Below are positions 26,645 through 36,500 of a stretch of DNA of 64,000 nucleotides, piece after piece. The stretch spans positions 2,046,001 through 2,110,000 of the forward strand of contig NZ_CP051684.1 in assembly GCF_012849375.1 (NCBI RefSeq), given 5' to 3'. Source of the stretch: Duganella dendranthematis. GTDB lineage: Bacteria > Pseudomonadota > Gammaproteobacteria > Burkholderiales > Burkholderiaceae_D. The position numbers were made by a program, and so were the translations under genes. The stretch's first letter is position 1, and the number at the start of each line of letters is the position of its first letter. Below the pieces are notes generated by a model, which made no database searches, had not been told where the DNA came from, and saw only the letters and a list, made by a program, of their open reading frames with translations.

Positions 26645-26674
26645 AGGGTCTGACCCCGTACGGGGTCAGACCCT
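26645..26674. repeat. 30-base perfect palindrome (GGGTCTGACCCC type), REP-like / bidirectional terminator
   Basis: Left arm AGGGTCTGACCCCGT is followed directly by its exact reverse complement ACGGGGTCAGACCCT. It sits between the convergent lipoprotein and chemoreceptor genes, where it can form a stem on either transcript. From memory, GGGTCTGACCCC elements are dispersed in many copies in Massilia-like genomes; copy number cannot be tested here. Confidence 0.75.
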
Positions 26675-26714
26675 GGCCGCAGTGGTGTGCGGGTTGCGGC
26701 AGTGCCGCGAGCGC

Positions 26715-28352
26715 TTAGCGCACCAGCGCCATCTGGCGTTTTGCCGGCCGTGACGCCGGACGCGCCACCGGCTTGCTGGCGACCGGCGCCGAATACGGCG
26801 CATCCCCATTCAACTTGAAGCGCGCCACCAGCGTGGCCAGCATCGCCGCCTGCTCCTGCATGCTACCGGCCGCTGCTGCCGCCTGCTCCACCAGCGCGGC
26901 ATTCTGCTGCGTCACCGAATCCATCTCCGTAATCGCCATGTTGACGTGGCCAATGCCCGTGCTCTGCTCGCTCGACGCGTCGGTAATCGCCGACATGATC
27001 TGCGTTACCCGCGACACGCTGGTCACCACCTGATCCATCGTGGTGCCCGCCTCCGCCACCAGCGCGCTGCCGGCGCCGATGCTGTCCACGGACGCATTGA
27101 TCAACTCCTTGATTTCCTTGGCCGCCGCCGCCGACCGCTGCGCCAGGTTGCGCACTTCGGACGCCACCACCGCAAAGCCACGGCCCTGCTCACCCGCGCG
27201 CGCCGCTTCCACCGCCGCATTCAAGGCCAGGATATTGGTCTGGAAGGCGATCCCGTCAATCACGCTGATGATGTCGACAATCCGGCGCGATGAGTCATTG
27301 ATGGTATCCATGGTCTGCACCACCTGCGACACCACCCTGCCGCCACGCTCGGCCACTTCGGAGGCCGACTGCACCAGCTTGTTGGCCTGCACGGCGTTGT
27401 CGGCATTCTGGGTGACGGTCGAGGTCAGCTCTTCCATCGACGCCGCCGTCTCTTCCAGCGAGCTGGCCTGCGATTCGGTGCGCGCCGACAGATCCATATT
27501 GCCGGACGCGATTTCGCTGGAGGCGGTGGCGATGGTGTCGGCACTGCGGCGGATTTCGCCGATGGTTTCGGCCAGGCGCTGCTGCATCACCTTGACGGAA
27601 TACAGGATGCTGCTGCGATCGGCCTCATGCACCTTGACCACCACACTCAGATCGCCATCGGCAATCTGCTGCGTCACCTCGCCGACATACTCCGGCGCAC
27701 CGCCGATGGTGTGGCGCAAACTCTTGTTGACCAGGCTGACAATCAGCCACAGCACGGCGCACACCGCCAGCAGCCAGCCGGCTGATTTCAGCAGCGAGGC
27801 TTGGAAGGCGGCGTCGATATCATCCATGTACACGCCGGTGGTCAGGTCCCAGTTCCACGGCCCGTAATGCACCACGCGGCTCATTTTCGGCACCGGCTCG
27901 GCCGAGCCCGGACGCGACCAGTAGTAATTGACGAAGCCGCCACCTTCCGGCTGCCCGCCCGCTGCCGCGATGGCGCGATACACGTAGGTGCCTTTCGGAT
28001 CTTTCAGATCGACCAGGTCCTTGTTATTGTTTTCGGGCTTGATGGGATGCATCAGCGACATGGTGCCGCTGCTGATGGTGAAGTAGCCATCCTTGGCGTA
28101 GCGCAGGTTTTTGATGGTGTCCATCGCCTGCTTCTGCGCGTCTTCCTTGCTGAGCGTGCCGGCTGCGGCCTTGTCGCCAAACTGCTTGACGATATTCAGC
28201 GCCATGTCGTCGACATTGCGCAGGTCGCTGCTGCGTTCCTCGATCCGCACGTTGCGGGTCTGAATGGTTTCAAACAGGAAGATCGCAGTGATGCACAGCA
28301 GGCTGCAGATCAGCGGTACCCACAGTTTCTGCTGAAAGGACAACTTGTTCAT
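26715..28352 (-). CDS. methyl-accepting chemotaxis protein with Cache sensor
   Basis: 545 aa. Membrane segment 1 (residues 10-28), a periplasmic single-Cache domain ([56 protein letters not shown]), segment 2 (about 190-208), a HAMP linker, and the conserved signalling hairpin ([20 protein letters not shown], then [19 protein letters not shown]). Cache ligands in this class are small carboxylates or similar, not determined here. The C-terminus ends ALVR without a CheR-binding NWETF tail. It is monocistronic. Confidence 0.95.
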   Translation of the reverse strand: MNKLSFQQKLWVPLICSLLCITAIFLFETIQTRNVRIEERSSDLRNVDDMALNIVKQFGDKAAAGTLSKEDAQKQAMDTIKNLRYAKDGYFTISSGTMSLMHPIKPENNNKDLVDLKDPKGTYVYRAIAAAGGQPEGGGFVNYYWSRPGSAEPVPKMSRVVHYGPWNWDLTTGVYMDDIDAAFQASLLKSAGWLLAVCAVLWLIVSLVNKSLRHTIGGAPEYVGEVTQQIADGDLSVVVKVHEADRSSILYSVKVMQQRLAETIGEIRRSADTIATASSEIASGNMDLSARTESQASSLEETAASMEELTSTVTQNADNAVQANKLVQSASEVAERGGRVVSQVVQTMDTINDSSRRIVDIISVIDGIAFQTNILALNAAVEAARAGEQGRGFAVVASEVRNLAQRSAAAAKEIKELINASVDSIGAGSALVAEAGTTMDQVVTSVSRVTQIMSAITDASSEQSTGIGHVNMAITEMDSVTQQNAALVEQAAAAAGSMQEQAAMLATLVARFKLNGDAPYSAPVASKPVARPASRPAKRQMALVR

Positions 28353-28453
28353 GGGTTGAGTCTCCTATTGTCTTATGGAAACGAGAATACCCCCAAAGCT
28401 CCTTGCAGCGTGCAACAAATTTCATTCTTGTGGTTTATCCGCAAATACAACCG

Positions 28454-28476
28454 GGCTCGGCTTTGAGTGCCGAGCC
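28454..28476. terminator. hairpin after the DUF4148 gene
   Basis: GGCTCGGC and GCCGAGCC form an 8-base stem with a 7-base loop, ten bases past the DUF4148 stop on the minus strand. No clean T-run follows, so termination is probable rather than certain. Confidence 0.4.
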
Positions 28477-28486
28477 GGCCCATTGC

Positions 28487-28774
28487 TTAGTGTGCAGTAT
28501 TGCCTGCTGCAACGGTTTTCGCGGCGAGTTGCGCCTTCACCTCGGCGCTTTTGGCGCGCGGCGCCATGTAGGCGACGTCCTGATAAGCTTCATTGGTATC
28601 GAGCAGACCAGCCTTGCGGGCGGCCAGGGTCTCGGCTTTGACCTGGGCGCGGGTCAGCGTGCTGTTGCCGCCATTGAGGAAGGTCTGGTCGAAGCTGGCT
28701 TCGTTGGTGTCGGCGGCGAAGCTGCTGCCGGCGGCCAGCAGGGCAACGGCGGCGAAGAGGGCTTTGGTGTTCAT
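28487..28774 (-). CDS. DUF4148 small exported protein
   Basis: 95 aa. A signal peptide (MNTKALFAAVALLAAGSSFA cleaved before ADT) and LTRAQVKAETLAARKAGLL followed by YMAPRAKSAEVKAQL, the DUF4148 pattern common in Burkholderiales. Function unknown; presumably periplasmic. A good sigma-70 promoter lies 40 bases upstream and an AGGAG site six to nine bases before the ATG, consistent with strong expression. Confidence 0.88.
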   Translation of the reverse strand: MNTKALFAAVALLAAGSSFAADTNEASFDQTFLNGGNSTLTRAQVKAETLAARKAGLLDTNEAYQDVAYMAPRAKSAEVKAQLAAKTVAAGNTAH

Positions 28775-28813
28775 GGTGATGCTCCTGAAAGGAAGGTCGA
28801 TGGAGCCATCTTA

Positions 28814-28842
28814 GTATTAAAAATTCCGATAAAAAAGCGCAA
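28814..28842 (-). promoter_or_regulatory. sigma-70 promoter of the DUF4148 gene
   Basis: On the minus strand TTGCGC (28842-28837), a 17-base spacer, and TAATAC (28819-28814). A start near 28807 would give a leader of about 33 bases with a good ribosome site. Confidence 0.6.
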
Positions 28843-28889
28843 TTATCTGCTCGGAATGATTCGTTTATCCAATCTATCCCTGCCAGTAG

Positions 28890-28919
28890 AAATGTGTCCA
28901 CAAGCAACAAAAATGTGTC
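28890..28919 (+). promoter_or_regulatory. direct repeat AAATGTGTC x2, possible activator site
   Basis: AAATGTGTC occurs at 28890-28898 and 28911-28919, exactly 21 bases (two helical turns) apart, in the divergent gap between the DUF4148 and M28 peptidase genes and about 40-60 bases before the peptidase start. This spacing is typical of tandem regulator binding. The regulator is unknown. Confidence 0.35.
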
Positions 28920-28955
28920 AAAATGGTGGCTTAATATTAACAATCGTTCATCCAT

Positions 28956-30563
28956 ATGAAATCGCTCCTGTCGACAACGCTTTTGGCCCTGTGTGCGTGC
29001 CAGGTCCACGCAGCAGCGTTGCCGAAAATCGACGGCGCGGAGCTGCTGGAACAGATCACCACGCTCGCTTCGGATGAATTCGAAGGCCGCGCGCCCGGCA
29101 CCAAGGGCGAAACCCTGACCATCGACTATCTGCAGCAGCAATTCAAGAAACTCGGCCTGGAGCCGGGCAACGCGGACGGCACCTACCTGCAAAAAGTGCC
29201 GCTGCTCGGCATTTCCAGCCACCCGACGCTCAGCTACACCGGCAAGGACGGCAAACCGACCCAGCTGCGCTTCGGCGACGACTACATCGCCTGGACCGCG
29301 CGCGCCGACAAGCAGCTCGACGTGGCCAATTCCGAGCTGGTGTTTGTCGGCTACGGCATCCAGGCGCCGGAATTCAAATGGGACGACTACAAGGGCGCGG
29401 ACCTGAAGGGCAAGACGCTGGTCATGCTGATCAACGACCCGCCGATCCCCGATCCCAAGCATCCCAAACTGCTCGACCCGGCCATGTTCGGCGGCAATTC
29501 GCTGACCTGGTATGGCCGCTGGAACTACAAGTTCGAGATGGCGGCCAGGCAGGGCGCGGCGGCGGCGCTGATCGTGCATGACAACAAAACCGCCGGCTAC
29601 CCGTATGAATTCGTCGTCAACAGCTGGGGCCGCGAAAACTTCGCGCTGAAAAGCAAGACGCCGGATGCCGGCTACCCCGGCATTCCGGGCTGGCTGCAGC
29701 AGGAGCGCGCCGGCGACCTGTTCAAGGCGGCCGGACTGGACTTCCAGCAGCTCAAGGAGCAGGCGCAGACGCGCGGCTTCAAGCCGGTGCCGCTGGGGAT
29801 CAAGATCAACCTGTCGACGCTGAACGCCACGCGCGAGGTCACCTCGCACAACGTGGTGGCGCGCATTACCGGTTCCGATCCGCTGCTGAAGAATGAAGTG
29901 GTGATCTACAGCGCGCACTGGGACCATTTCGGCATCGACGAAAGCCTGCCCGGACCGCGCAGCCAGCAAATCTTCCACGGCGCGGTGGACAACGCCAGCG
30001 GCGTGGCGGCGCTGCTGCAAATCGCCCGCGCCTACAAAGCGCTGCCGACGGCACCCAAGCGCACCATCCTGTTCGTGGCGACCACGGCGCAAGAGCGCGG
30101 ACTGCTGGGCGCGCAATACTATGTGCGTCATCCGCTGGTCCCGATCGGCAAGACCATCCTCAACATCAACATCGACGGCCTGAACATGTGGGGCCGCACC
30201 CGCGATGTTGAGCTGAGCGGCATGGGCAAATCGACGGCGGACGATCTGGTGGTGGCGGTGGCGGCCAAGCAGGGCCGCGTGGTCAAGCCCGACAGCAACA
30301 TCAGCTACGGCAGCTACTACCGTGGCGACCAACTGGAATTCGCCCGCGCCGGCGTGCCGACCATCTACCTGCGCAGCAGCGCCAGCAAGCTGCTGAACTA
30401 CACCGCGCACCAGTTCCACACCGTGCACGACACCGTGCAGCCGAACTGGAACATCAGTGGCGCGGTGGACGACATCGCCCTGCTATTCCAGGCCGGCTAC
30501 CAGGCCGCGCAAGGCAAAGAGCAGCCCAAGTGGAAAGACGGCGCCGAGTTCCAGCGCCATTAA
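28956..30563 (+). CDS. M28-family zinc aminopeptidase with PA domain
   Basis: 535 aa. A signal peptide (MKSLLSTTLLALCACQVHA) precedes a mature exported peptidase. A PA-type insert (about residues 130-230; LVFVGYGIQAPEFKWDDYKGADLKGKTLVMLINDPP) sits inside the N-terminal region. The zinc site is formed by SAHWDHFG, VDNASGVAALL and TTAQERGLLGA, the latter with the catalytic and ligand glutamates, plus a C-terminal HQFHTVHDT His. It trims amino acids or peptides in the periplasm or outside the cell. Its TAA stop overlaps the convergent thioredoxin-gene stop (TTAA). Confidence 0.92.
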   Translation: MKSLLSTTLLALCACQVHAAALPKIDGAELLEQITTLASDEFEGRAPGTKGETLTIDYLQQQFKKLGLEPGNADGTYLQKVPLLGISSHPTLSYTGKDGKPTQLRFGDDYIAWTARADKQLDVANSELVFVGYGIQAPEFKWDDYKGADLKGKTLVMLINDPPIPDPKHPKLLDPAMFGGNSLTWYGRWNYKFEMAARQGAAAALIVHDNKTAGYPYEFVVNSWGRENFALKSKTPDAGYPGIPGWLQQERAGDLFKAAGLDFQQLKEQAQTRGFKPVPLGIKINLSTLNATREVTSHNVVARITGSDPLLKNEVVIYSAHWDHFGIDESLPGPRSQQIFHGAVDNASGVAALLQIARAYKALPTAPKRTILFVATTAQERGLLGAQYYVRHPLVPIGKTILNINIDGLNMWGRTRDVELSGMGKSTADDLVVAVAAKQGRVVKPDSNISYGSYYRGDQLEFARAGVPTIYLRSSASKLLNYTAHQFHTVHDTVQPNWNISGAVDDIALLFQAGYQAAQGKEQPKWKDGAEFQRH

Positions 30564-31900
30564 TTCGGAGTCAGGGCGACGGCGAGGGTGGCGGTGTGGG
30601 GACCGGCGGGGATGCTGGCCAGTTTCGGCGCCAGCTTTTGTAGTTGGCTGAGGTTGCGCTGCTGGTGGGCGTCGGCGCCGGCCGCGTGGATATCGGCCAG
30701 CAGGCCTTGCGCGGCTTGTTCGATGCGGGCGCTGTCTTGCGGCGCCAGGTCGATCAGGCTGTTCAGATAGGTCACGCCCCATTGCAGCCGCGTCGCGACG
30801 CCTACCGAGGCTTGCCACGCTTTGCCATACCAGTCCAGCACGCCCGAGACGTCGTTGCGACGCTTGGCGCTGGCCGCCAGACTCAGCATGAAGTAGTACG
30901 GTGAATGCGAACGCGGCAGTTCCGCCAGCAGCACTTGCTCCGCCTGCGCCGGCAAGCCGGCGTCGTTCAGCGCACTCACTGCGGTGTTGACCAGCGTGTG
31001 ACGTTCGTACGGGTCGGTCGATTCGGCCAGCGCTTCGTCGACACGTTCGCGGATCTGCTTCTGCAAGCCCTGCGTCGGCGCCAGCAGGCGCGCCAGCCGC
31101 ATTTGCAGGCGTACCGCCATCAGTCGGTCCGGCGCGCTGAGCCAGAAGTCGTCGGCCCATTGCGCCGCCACGCTGCCCAACGCGGCCGCCAGTTCTTCGC
31201 GCCGGCTGGCGCGCTTGATCAGGTTCAGGCCGCTGTTGTTGAAGATGTCCATATTGGAACGCGCCAACCGTGCATCGGCCAGCACCGTCAGCAAGAAGGC
31301 GGCGTCAACGCTGCCGGCCGCCAGTTGCGCGTGCAGTTGCAATCGCACCGCCGCATCCGGATTGGTGCTGGCCGCAGCCAGCGCGGCCAGGGTCGGCGCC
31401 AGTGTGCGCGTGCCCAGCAGCTTGCCTTCGTCGGTGTCCCACGAATAGTGGCTCAGCAGCGACCACTCGTCGGCGCTCAGCGGACGCGATGCGCTCAACG
31501 CCGCCTCCAGCGCCGCCGCTGCCGACGAGCCGGCAGCATGCACGGCCAGCGCGGCGTCGAAGGCGGCCACGAACAGTTCGCCATCGAGTTCGCACGGCAG
31601 GCGCGTGATTTCGCCGCCGTCCGGCGCATACAGCACCAGCGTCGGATAGCTGCGCAGCTGATAGCGCGCGGCCAGCGCCTGCGCGCCGGCGCTGTCGCCA
31701 TCGAGGTGATAGCACAGCACGCCGGCGGTGCGGGCGGCGAATTCATCCCGCGCAAAAATCTCGGACTTGACCCGGTTGCACGGCGGGCACCATGCGGCGC
31801 CCCAGTACAGGAACAACGGGCGTTGCTGCGCTTTGGCCAGCGCAAAAGCGGCGTCGAGGCCGCCGTTCAGCCACTCAATTGCCACCTTCGTCGCCGCCAT
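30560..31900 (-). CDS. thioredoxin-fold protein with long helical C-terminus
   Basis: 446 aa from the ATG at 31900, five bases after the folE stop; a longer open frame lies inside folE. The N-terminal thioredoxin domain has FLYWGAAWCPPCNRVKSE (CxxC about residues 32-35) and a cis-Pro loop RSYPTLVLY. The remaining 300 residues are Ala/Leu-rich helices with no recognised family, perhaps a TPR-like platform. There is no signal peptide, so it should act in the cytoplasm as a disulfide reductase for unknown clients. Confidence 0.82.
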   Translation of the reverse strand: MAATKVAIEWLNGGLDAAFALAKAQQRPLFLYWGAAWCPPCNRVKSEIFARDEFAARTAGVLCYHLDGDSAGAQALAARYQLRSYPTLVLYAPDGGEITRLPCELDGELFVAAFDAALAVHAAGSSAAAALEAALSASRPLSADEWSLLSHYSWDTDEGKLLGTRTLAPTLAALAAASTNPDAAVRLQLHAQLAAGSVDAAFLLTVLADARLARSNMDIFNNSGLNLIKRASRREELAAALGSVAAQWADDFWLSAPDRLMAVRLQMRLARLLAPTQGLQKQIRERVDEALAESTDPYERHTLVNTAVSALNDAGLPAQAEQVLLAELPRSHSPYYFMLSLAASAKRRNDVSGVLDWYGKAWQASVGVATRLQWGVTYLNSLIDLAPQDSARIEQAAQGLLADIHAAGADAHQQRNLSQLQKLAPKLASIPAGPHTATLAVALTPN

Positions 31901-31905
31901 CGCGC

Positions 31906-32466
31906 TCAGTCCCGCGCCAGCGCCAGGAATTCGGTGCGCATTGCCAGGTTGGGCTGCAATTCGCCCAGCATGGCCGAGGTCACCGTTTCTTCGCCCGGCG
32001 TGCGAATGCCGCGGCTTTCCATGCACAGGTGACGGCATTTGACGATCACGCCCACCGCCTTCGGCTCTAGCACTTCCAGCAGCGCGTTGGCGATTTGCAT
32101 GGTCATGCGTTCCTGCACCTGCAGGCGCTTGGCGAAGCAGTCGACCAGGCGGGTCAGCTTGGACAGACCGACGATCTTGCCGTTCGGGATGTAGCCGATG
32201 GTGGCCTTGCCGAAGAACGGTGCCAGATGGTGTTCGCAGTGGCTGTACACCGGGATGTTGCGCACGATGATGAATTCGTTGTACTGCTCGGCGCCGTCTT
32301 CAAACGCCTTCAGCAGCGTGACCGGATCCTGGCCGTAGCCGGAGGTCCAGTGTTTCCACGCCTTGGTCACGCGGGCCGGGGTTTCCAGCAGGCCAGGACG
32401 ATCAGGGTCTTCGCCAATGCTGGCAATCAGGCGGCGCCAGTCGTTTTCCGTAAATTCTTGAGACAT
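31906..32466 (-). CDS. folE: GTP cyclohydrolase I
   Basis: 186 aa. EDPDRPGLLETPARVTKAW, the zinc and catalytic site YSHCEHHLAPFFGKATIGYIP, GLSKLTRLVDCFAKRLQVQERMT and the second zinc Cys in KCRHLCMESRGI identify FolE, which converts GTP to dihydroneopterin triphosphate for folate or pterin synthesis. The length is normal. It lies 54 bases after nudC and five bases before the thioredoxin-like gene, same strand. Confidence 0.97.
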   Translation of the reverse strand: MSQEFTENDWRRLIASIGEDPDRPGLLETPARVTKAWKHWTSGYGQDPVTLLKAFEDGAEQYNEFIIVRNIPVYSHCEHHLAPFFGKATIGYIPNGKIVGLSKLTRLVDCFAKRLQVQERMTMQIANALLEVLEPKAVGVIVKCRHLCMESRGIRTPGEETVTSAMLGELQPNLAMRTEFLALARD

Positions 32467-32520
32467 GATGAAACACCTTTTTTCTAAATTGCCCGACAGT
32501 ATACAGAAATTGTCGGGGCC

Positions 32521-33336
32521 TTACCGGGGCCGGTGGGCGTCCACCAGGCGCGCGGCGATCGACACCTTGACCGGCAACTCCGGCCATTCGTCGTCCGCGC
32601 CGAACCAGCGCGCCTCGGCGATTTCGCTGTCGTCGACGCGAATCTCGCCGTCCAGGTAGTCGGCCGTGTAGGCCACCATCAGCGAATGCGGGAACGGCCA
32701 CGACTGGCTGCCGAAGTATTGCAGGTTGTGGACCTTGAGGCCGACTTCCTCGAACACTTCGCGGTGCACCGCTTCCTCGATCGACTCGCCGGCCTCGACG
32801 AAGCCGGCCAGCGCCGTGTAGCGTTTGTAGGGCGAGTTGGTGTGCATCGCCAGCAGTACCTTGTCTCCCTTGCGCACCAGCACCATCATGGCTGGCGAGA
32901 TGCGCGGATAGGCGCTGTGGCCACAGTTTGGACACTTGTAGCAGCGCTCACCCGCCAGCAGCTGCATCGGCGTCGCGCAGACGCCGCAGTACCGGTGCGT
33001 ACGGGCCCACTCCACCAGCTGGAAGGCGCGCCCGGCCACGCCGAGGAAGCCGTCGTCCAGCACGCCAAACAGCGAGCGCAGGCCGTGGTAGCCAAACTCC
33101 GCGCTCGGCAGCAGCGGCTCGTCCAGCCAGGTTACCTGGTAATACCGCCCTTCCCACAAGCCCAGTGGATGGATGCGTTCCGGCGCCAGCGGCAGCGTCG
33201 TGAGGTCGTCCAGCGTCGGCAAGCCCATGATGCTGTTGCGCAAAAGCAACTCACCACGGTGAAAAATAAATGTGACAGGCTGGTCGTGTTCTTGCGGCCG
33301 GATAACGGCCTGAAAAGTGGCGGGAGTTTGCAGCAT
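32521..33336 (-). CDS. nudC: NAD(H) pyrophosphatase NudC
   Basis: 271 aa. Zinc ribbon CGVCATPM with CYKCPNCG, then the Nudix box GFVEAGESIEEAVHREVFEE followed by VGL, and the NudC-specific SQSWPFPHSLM (usually SQPWPFP). NudC hydrolyses NADH and removes NAD caps from RNA. It is divergent from the giant repeat-protein gene, with 208 bases between the starts. Confidence 0.95.
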   Translation of the reverse strand: MLQTPATFQAVIRPQEHDQPVTFIFHRGELLLRNSIMGLPTLDDLTTLPLAPERIHPLGLWEGRYYQVTWLDEPLLPSAEFGYHGLRSLFGVLDDGFLGVAGRAFQLVEWARTHRYCGVCATPMQLLAGERCYKCPNCGHSAYPRISPAMMVLVRKGDKVLLAMHTNSPYKRYTALAGFVEAGESIEEAVHREVFEEVGLKVHNLQYFGSQSWPFPHSLMVAYTADYLDGEIRVDDSEIAEARWFGADDEWPELPVKVSIAARLVDAHRPR

Positions 33337-33544
33337 GGCAGGGAAAGTAGAGGTTTAATGCGAATCAGCATCTTACAGTGTTTCCAGATTCATTATTTTG
33401 CACGCTGAAATTTATGACCGGCGAATGACAAAATGAGCGCTAAGTCATTGTTTTCAGGCCAAGAATTGGCACTAAATTCAGTCTTTTTTCCCGGCTTAAA
33501 CGCTATTGACGGTAAGATATATTTCCCGTGGGAGATTATCAGAC

Positions 33545-36500
33545 ATGTCATTCAACTTATCCGACCTTACTACCGACCAACTCAAGGCACTGCAATCGGC
33601 ACAGATTGCTTCGCTGACGACGGCGGACGCCGCCACGCTCAGCACCTTGCAGATGACGTTGCTCAGCACGGCCCAGCTCAGCTGGTTCGGCACCGCGCAG
33701 CTGCGCGCACTGACGACGGCCACCTTGCACGCCATGGGGACGCAACAGTTGAATAGTCTGTCGACCAAGCAGGTCGCCGCCCTCTCCACGGCCCAGTTTT
33801 CCACGCTGAGCGACGACCAACTGGGCGCCGGCCTCACCACGGTCCAGTTCACGGCGCTCACCACCGCCCAGCTGGCCAGCTTGAGCCAGGCCCAGGTGGC
33901 GTTGATCGAAACCCAGGACTTGGCCGCACTGCGCACCGCGCAACTGGTCACGCTCAGCACCACCCAGCTGCGAGCACTCGGCAGCGACCAGCTGCAAGCG
34001 CTCACCACGGCGCAGACGGTTTCCCTGAAGACCCAGCAGATCGCCGCGCTGGCCAGCAACCAGGTCGCCAGCCTGACCACCCGCGAGATGGCCACGCTGA
34101 CCACGCTGCAACTGAACGCGCTGGACGCAGTTCAGCTGGGCGCCCTCGGCGACAGCCAGCTGGCCGCGCTGACCACGGCGCAAGCCGCCGGCCTGTCGAC
34201 CACGCAAATCGGCCGCCTCGGCACCGAACAGCTGGCCGCCCTGGGCAGCAACGGCCTGGCCGCGCTGAAAACCCAGCAGATCGCCGCCCTGACCACCACT
34301 CAGTTCACCGCCCTCAGCACCGACCAGATCGTCGCGCTGACCACCACGCAGATCCAGTCGCTGACCACGCAGCAACTGAGCCTGCTGTCCAGCGAGCAGT
34401 TGGGCGCGCTCAGTGCGCAAGACCTCGCCGCGCTGAGGACCCAGCAGCTGGCCGCGCTCGGCACCGGCGTCACCGCCATGCTCGGCACCAGCCAGATCGC
34501 CGCGCTCACCACCGCGCAGACCGCCGCCCTGCCAACCGCGCAACTGCGCGCTTTCAGCACCGACCAGATCGTGGCGCTGCGCACCGCGCAAGTCGCCGCG
34601 CTGACCACGCAACAAGTGCAGGCACTGAGCATCACCCAGCTGGCCGCGCTGGAAACCGTTGACCTGGCCGCCATGGGCACGGCGCAAGTCACCGCCCTCG
34701 GCACGGCCCAGGTCAGCGCGCTGACCGCGGCCCAGATTGCTGCCCTGCGCACGGTCCAGGCCAATGCGCTCAGCTCGCAACAACTGGCGGTGCTATCGAC
34801 CGAGCAGCTGGGCGCGCTAGAAACGGCCGACCTGGCCGCACTGCGCAGCAACCAGCTTGGCGGCCTCAGCACCGAACAGATCGCCGCGCTGCGCACCGAT
34901 CAGATCGCCGCCTTGGCCACGCTGCAGATCGCCGCGCTCAGCACCCGCCAGCTGGCGGCGCTGGACGACGCCCAGATCGTCAGCCTGACCACGGCGCAAG
35001 CAGCCGCACTCACCTCGGTGCAGATCGCCTCGCTGAGCACCAGCCAGCTGGCCGCGCTGGAAACGCGCGACCTGCTGGCCTTTAAAACCGCCCAGGTCGC
35101 CGCACTGACCAGCACCCAGCTGGGTGCGCTCGACGCCGCCCATTTCGGCAGCTTCAGCTCGCAGCAAATCGCCGCCCTGACCACCCTGCAAGTATCCACG
35201 CTGGGCAGCGCGCAATTGGTGGCGCTGTCATCGGCGGCGCTGGCCGGCCTGCAAACGCGGCAAGCGGTGGCGCTGTCCATTGACAACGTCCAGGCGCTCG
35301 GCACCGACCAGATCGCCGTGCTCAGCACCGCCGTCATCAACGCCTTCACCACCGCCCAGGTCGCCGCACTGTCAACCGACCAGATCGTGGCGCTGAGTAC
35401 GCAGCAAAGCATGGCGCTGGCGACGCGCCAGATCGCTGCGCTGACCGACGCCCAGCTGAACGCGCTGCAAACCCAGGACCTCGCCGCCTTCAAGACCCAG
35501 CAGATCGCCGCGCTCGGCACCAGCCAGATCGCCGCGCTGGACAGCGTGCATCTGATCGCCCTCGGCTCGCAGCAGGTGGCCGCGCTGGCCACGGCCCAGG
35601 TGGCCGCGCTCGGCAGCGACCAGGTCGCTGTCATGGAAACCCGCGACCTCGCCGCGCTCAGTTCGCGCCAGGCAGCCGCACTGAGCAACGACGCCGTGGC
35701 GGCGCTGACCACCACCCAGGTGTCGGCCCTGACTTCGACCGTGCTGAACGGCCTGTCCACGACCCAGTTCGGCGCGCTCGGCACCGACCAGATCGTCGCG
35801 CTGACCACGCAGCAAGCCACCCAACTGGCCACGCGCCAGATCGCCGCACTGTCGAGCGAACAGCTGGTGGCGCTGGAAACCCGCGACTTCGCCGCCCTCA
35901 AGACGGCGCAGATCGCCGCCCTGACGCCGGACCAGATCAGCAAACTGACGCTGGAGCAGATCGTGGCGCTGACCACCGCCCAGGCCAACGCGCTGACCGG
36001 CGTGCAGCTCAATGCGCTCACCACCGCCCAGCTGTCGGCGATGGAAACCCAGGACTTTGCCGCGCTGCGCACCAGCCAGCTGCTGGGCCTGGGCACCAAC
36101 AGTATCGCCATCCTGTCGCCGAACCAGGTGGCGGCGCTGAAGACGGAACAAGTCAGCCAGCTCACTTCGGACCAGATCCGCGTGCTCAGCAGCGACCAGA
36201 TCGGCGCCCTGACCACGCTGCAGGTGGGTGCCTTGAGCCCGCTGCAGATCAGCTACCTGCTGGCCAGCCAGTTGTCCGTGCTGAGCAATGCCGACTGGGC
36301 CGCGCTGAAGAGCCAGCAGCTCAACGCGCTCAGCACCGAACAGCTGGCCGCCGTCACCACCAGCCAGATCGTCGCGCTGACCACCGCGCAAGCCAGCCAA
36401 ATCGCCGCCAGCCAGCTGAACGCGCTGTCGTCCGAGCAGTTGAACGCGCTGGAAACCCGCGACCTGAACGCCCTCACCACGACCCAGATCGCCGCGCTTG

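Noticed and set aside
33466-33472. TTGGCAC as a sigma-54 -24 element before the first giant gene
   Set aside because: The required GC at the -12 position is absent (AG at the matching place).
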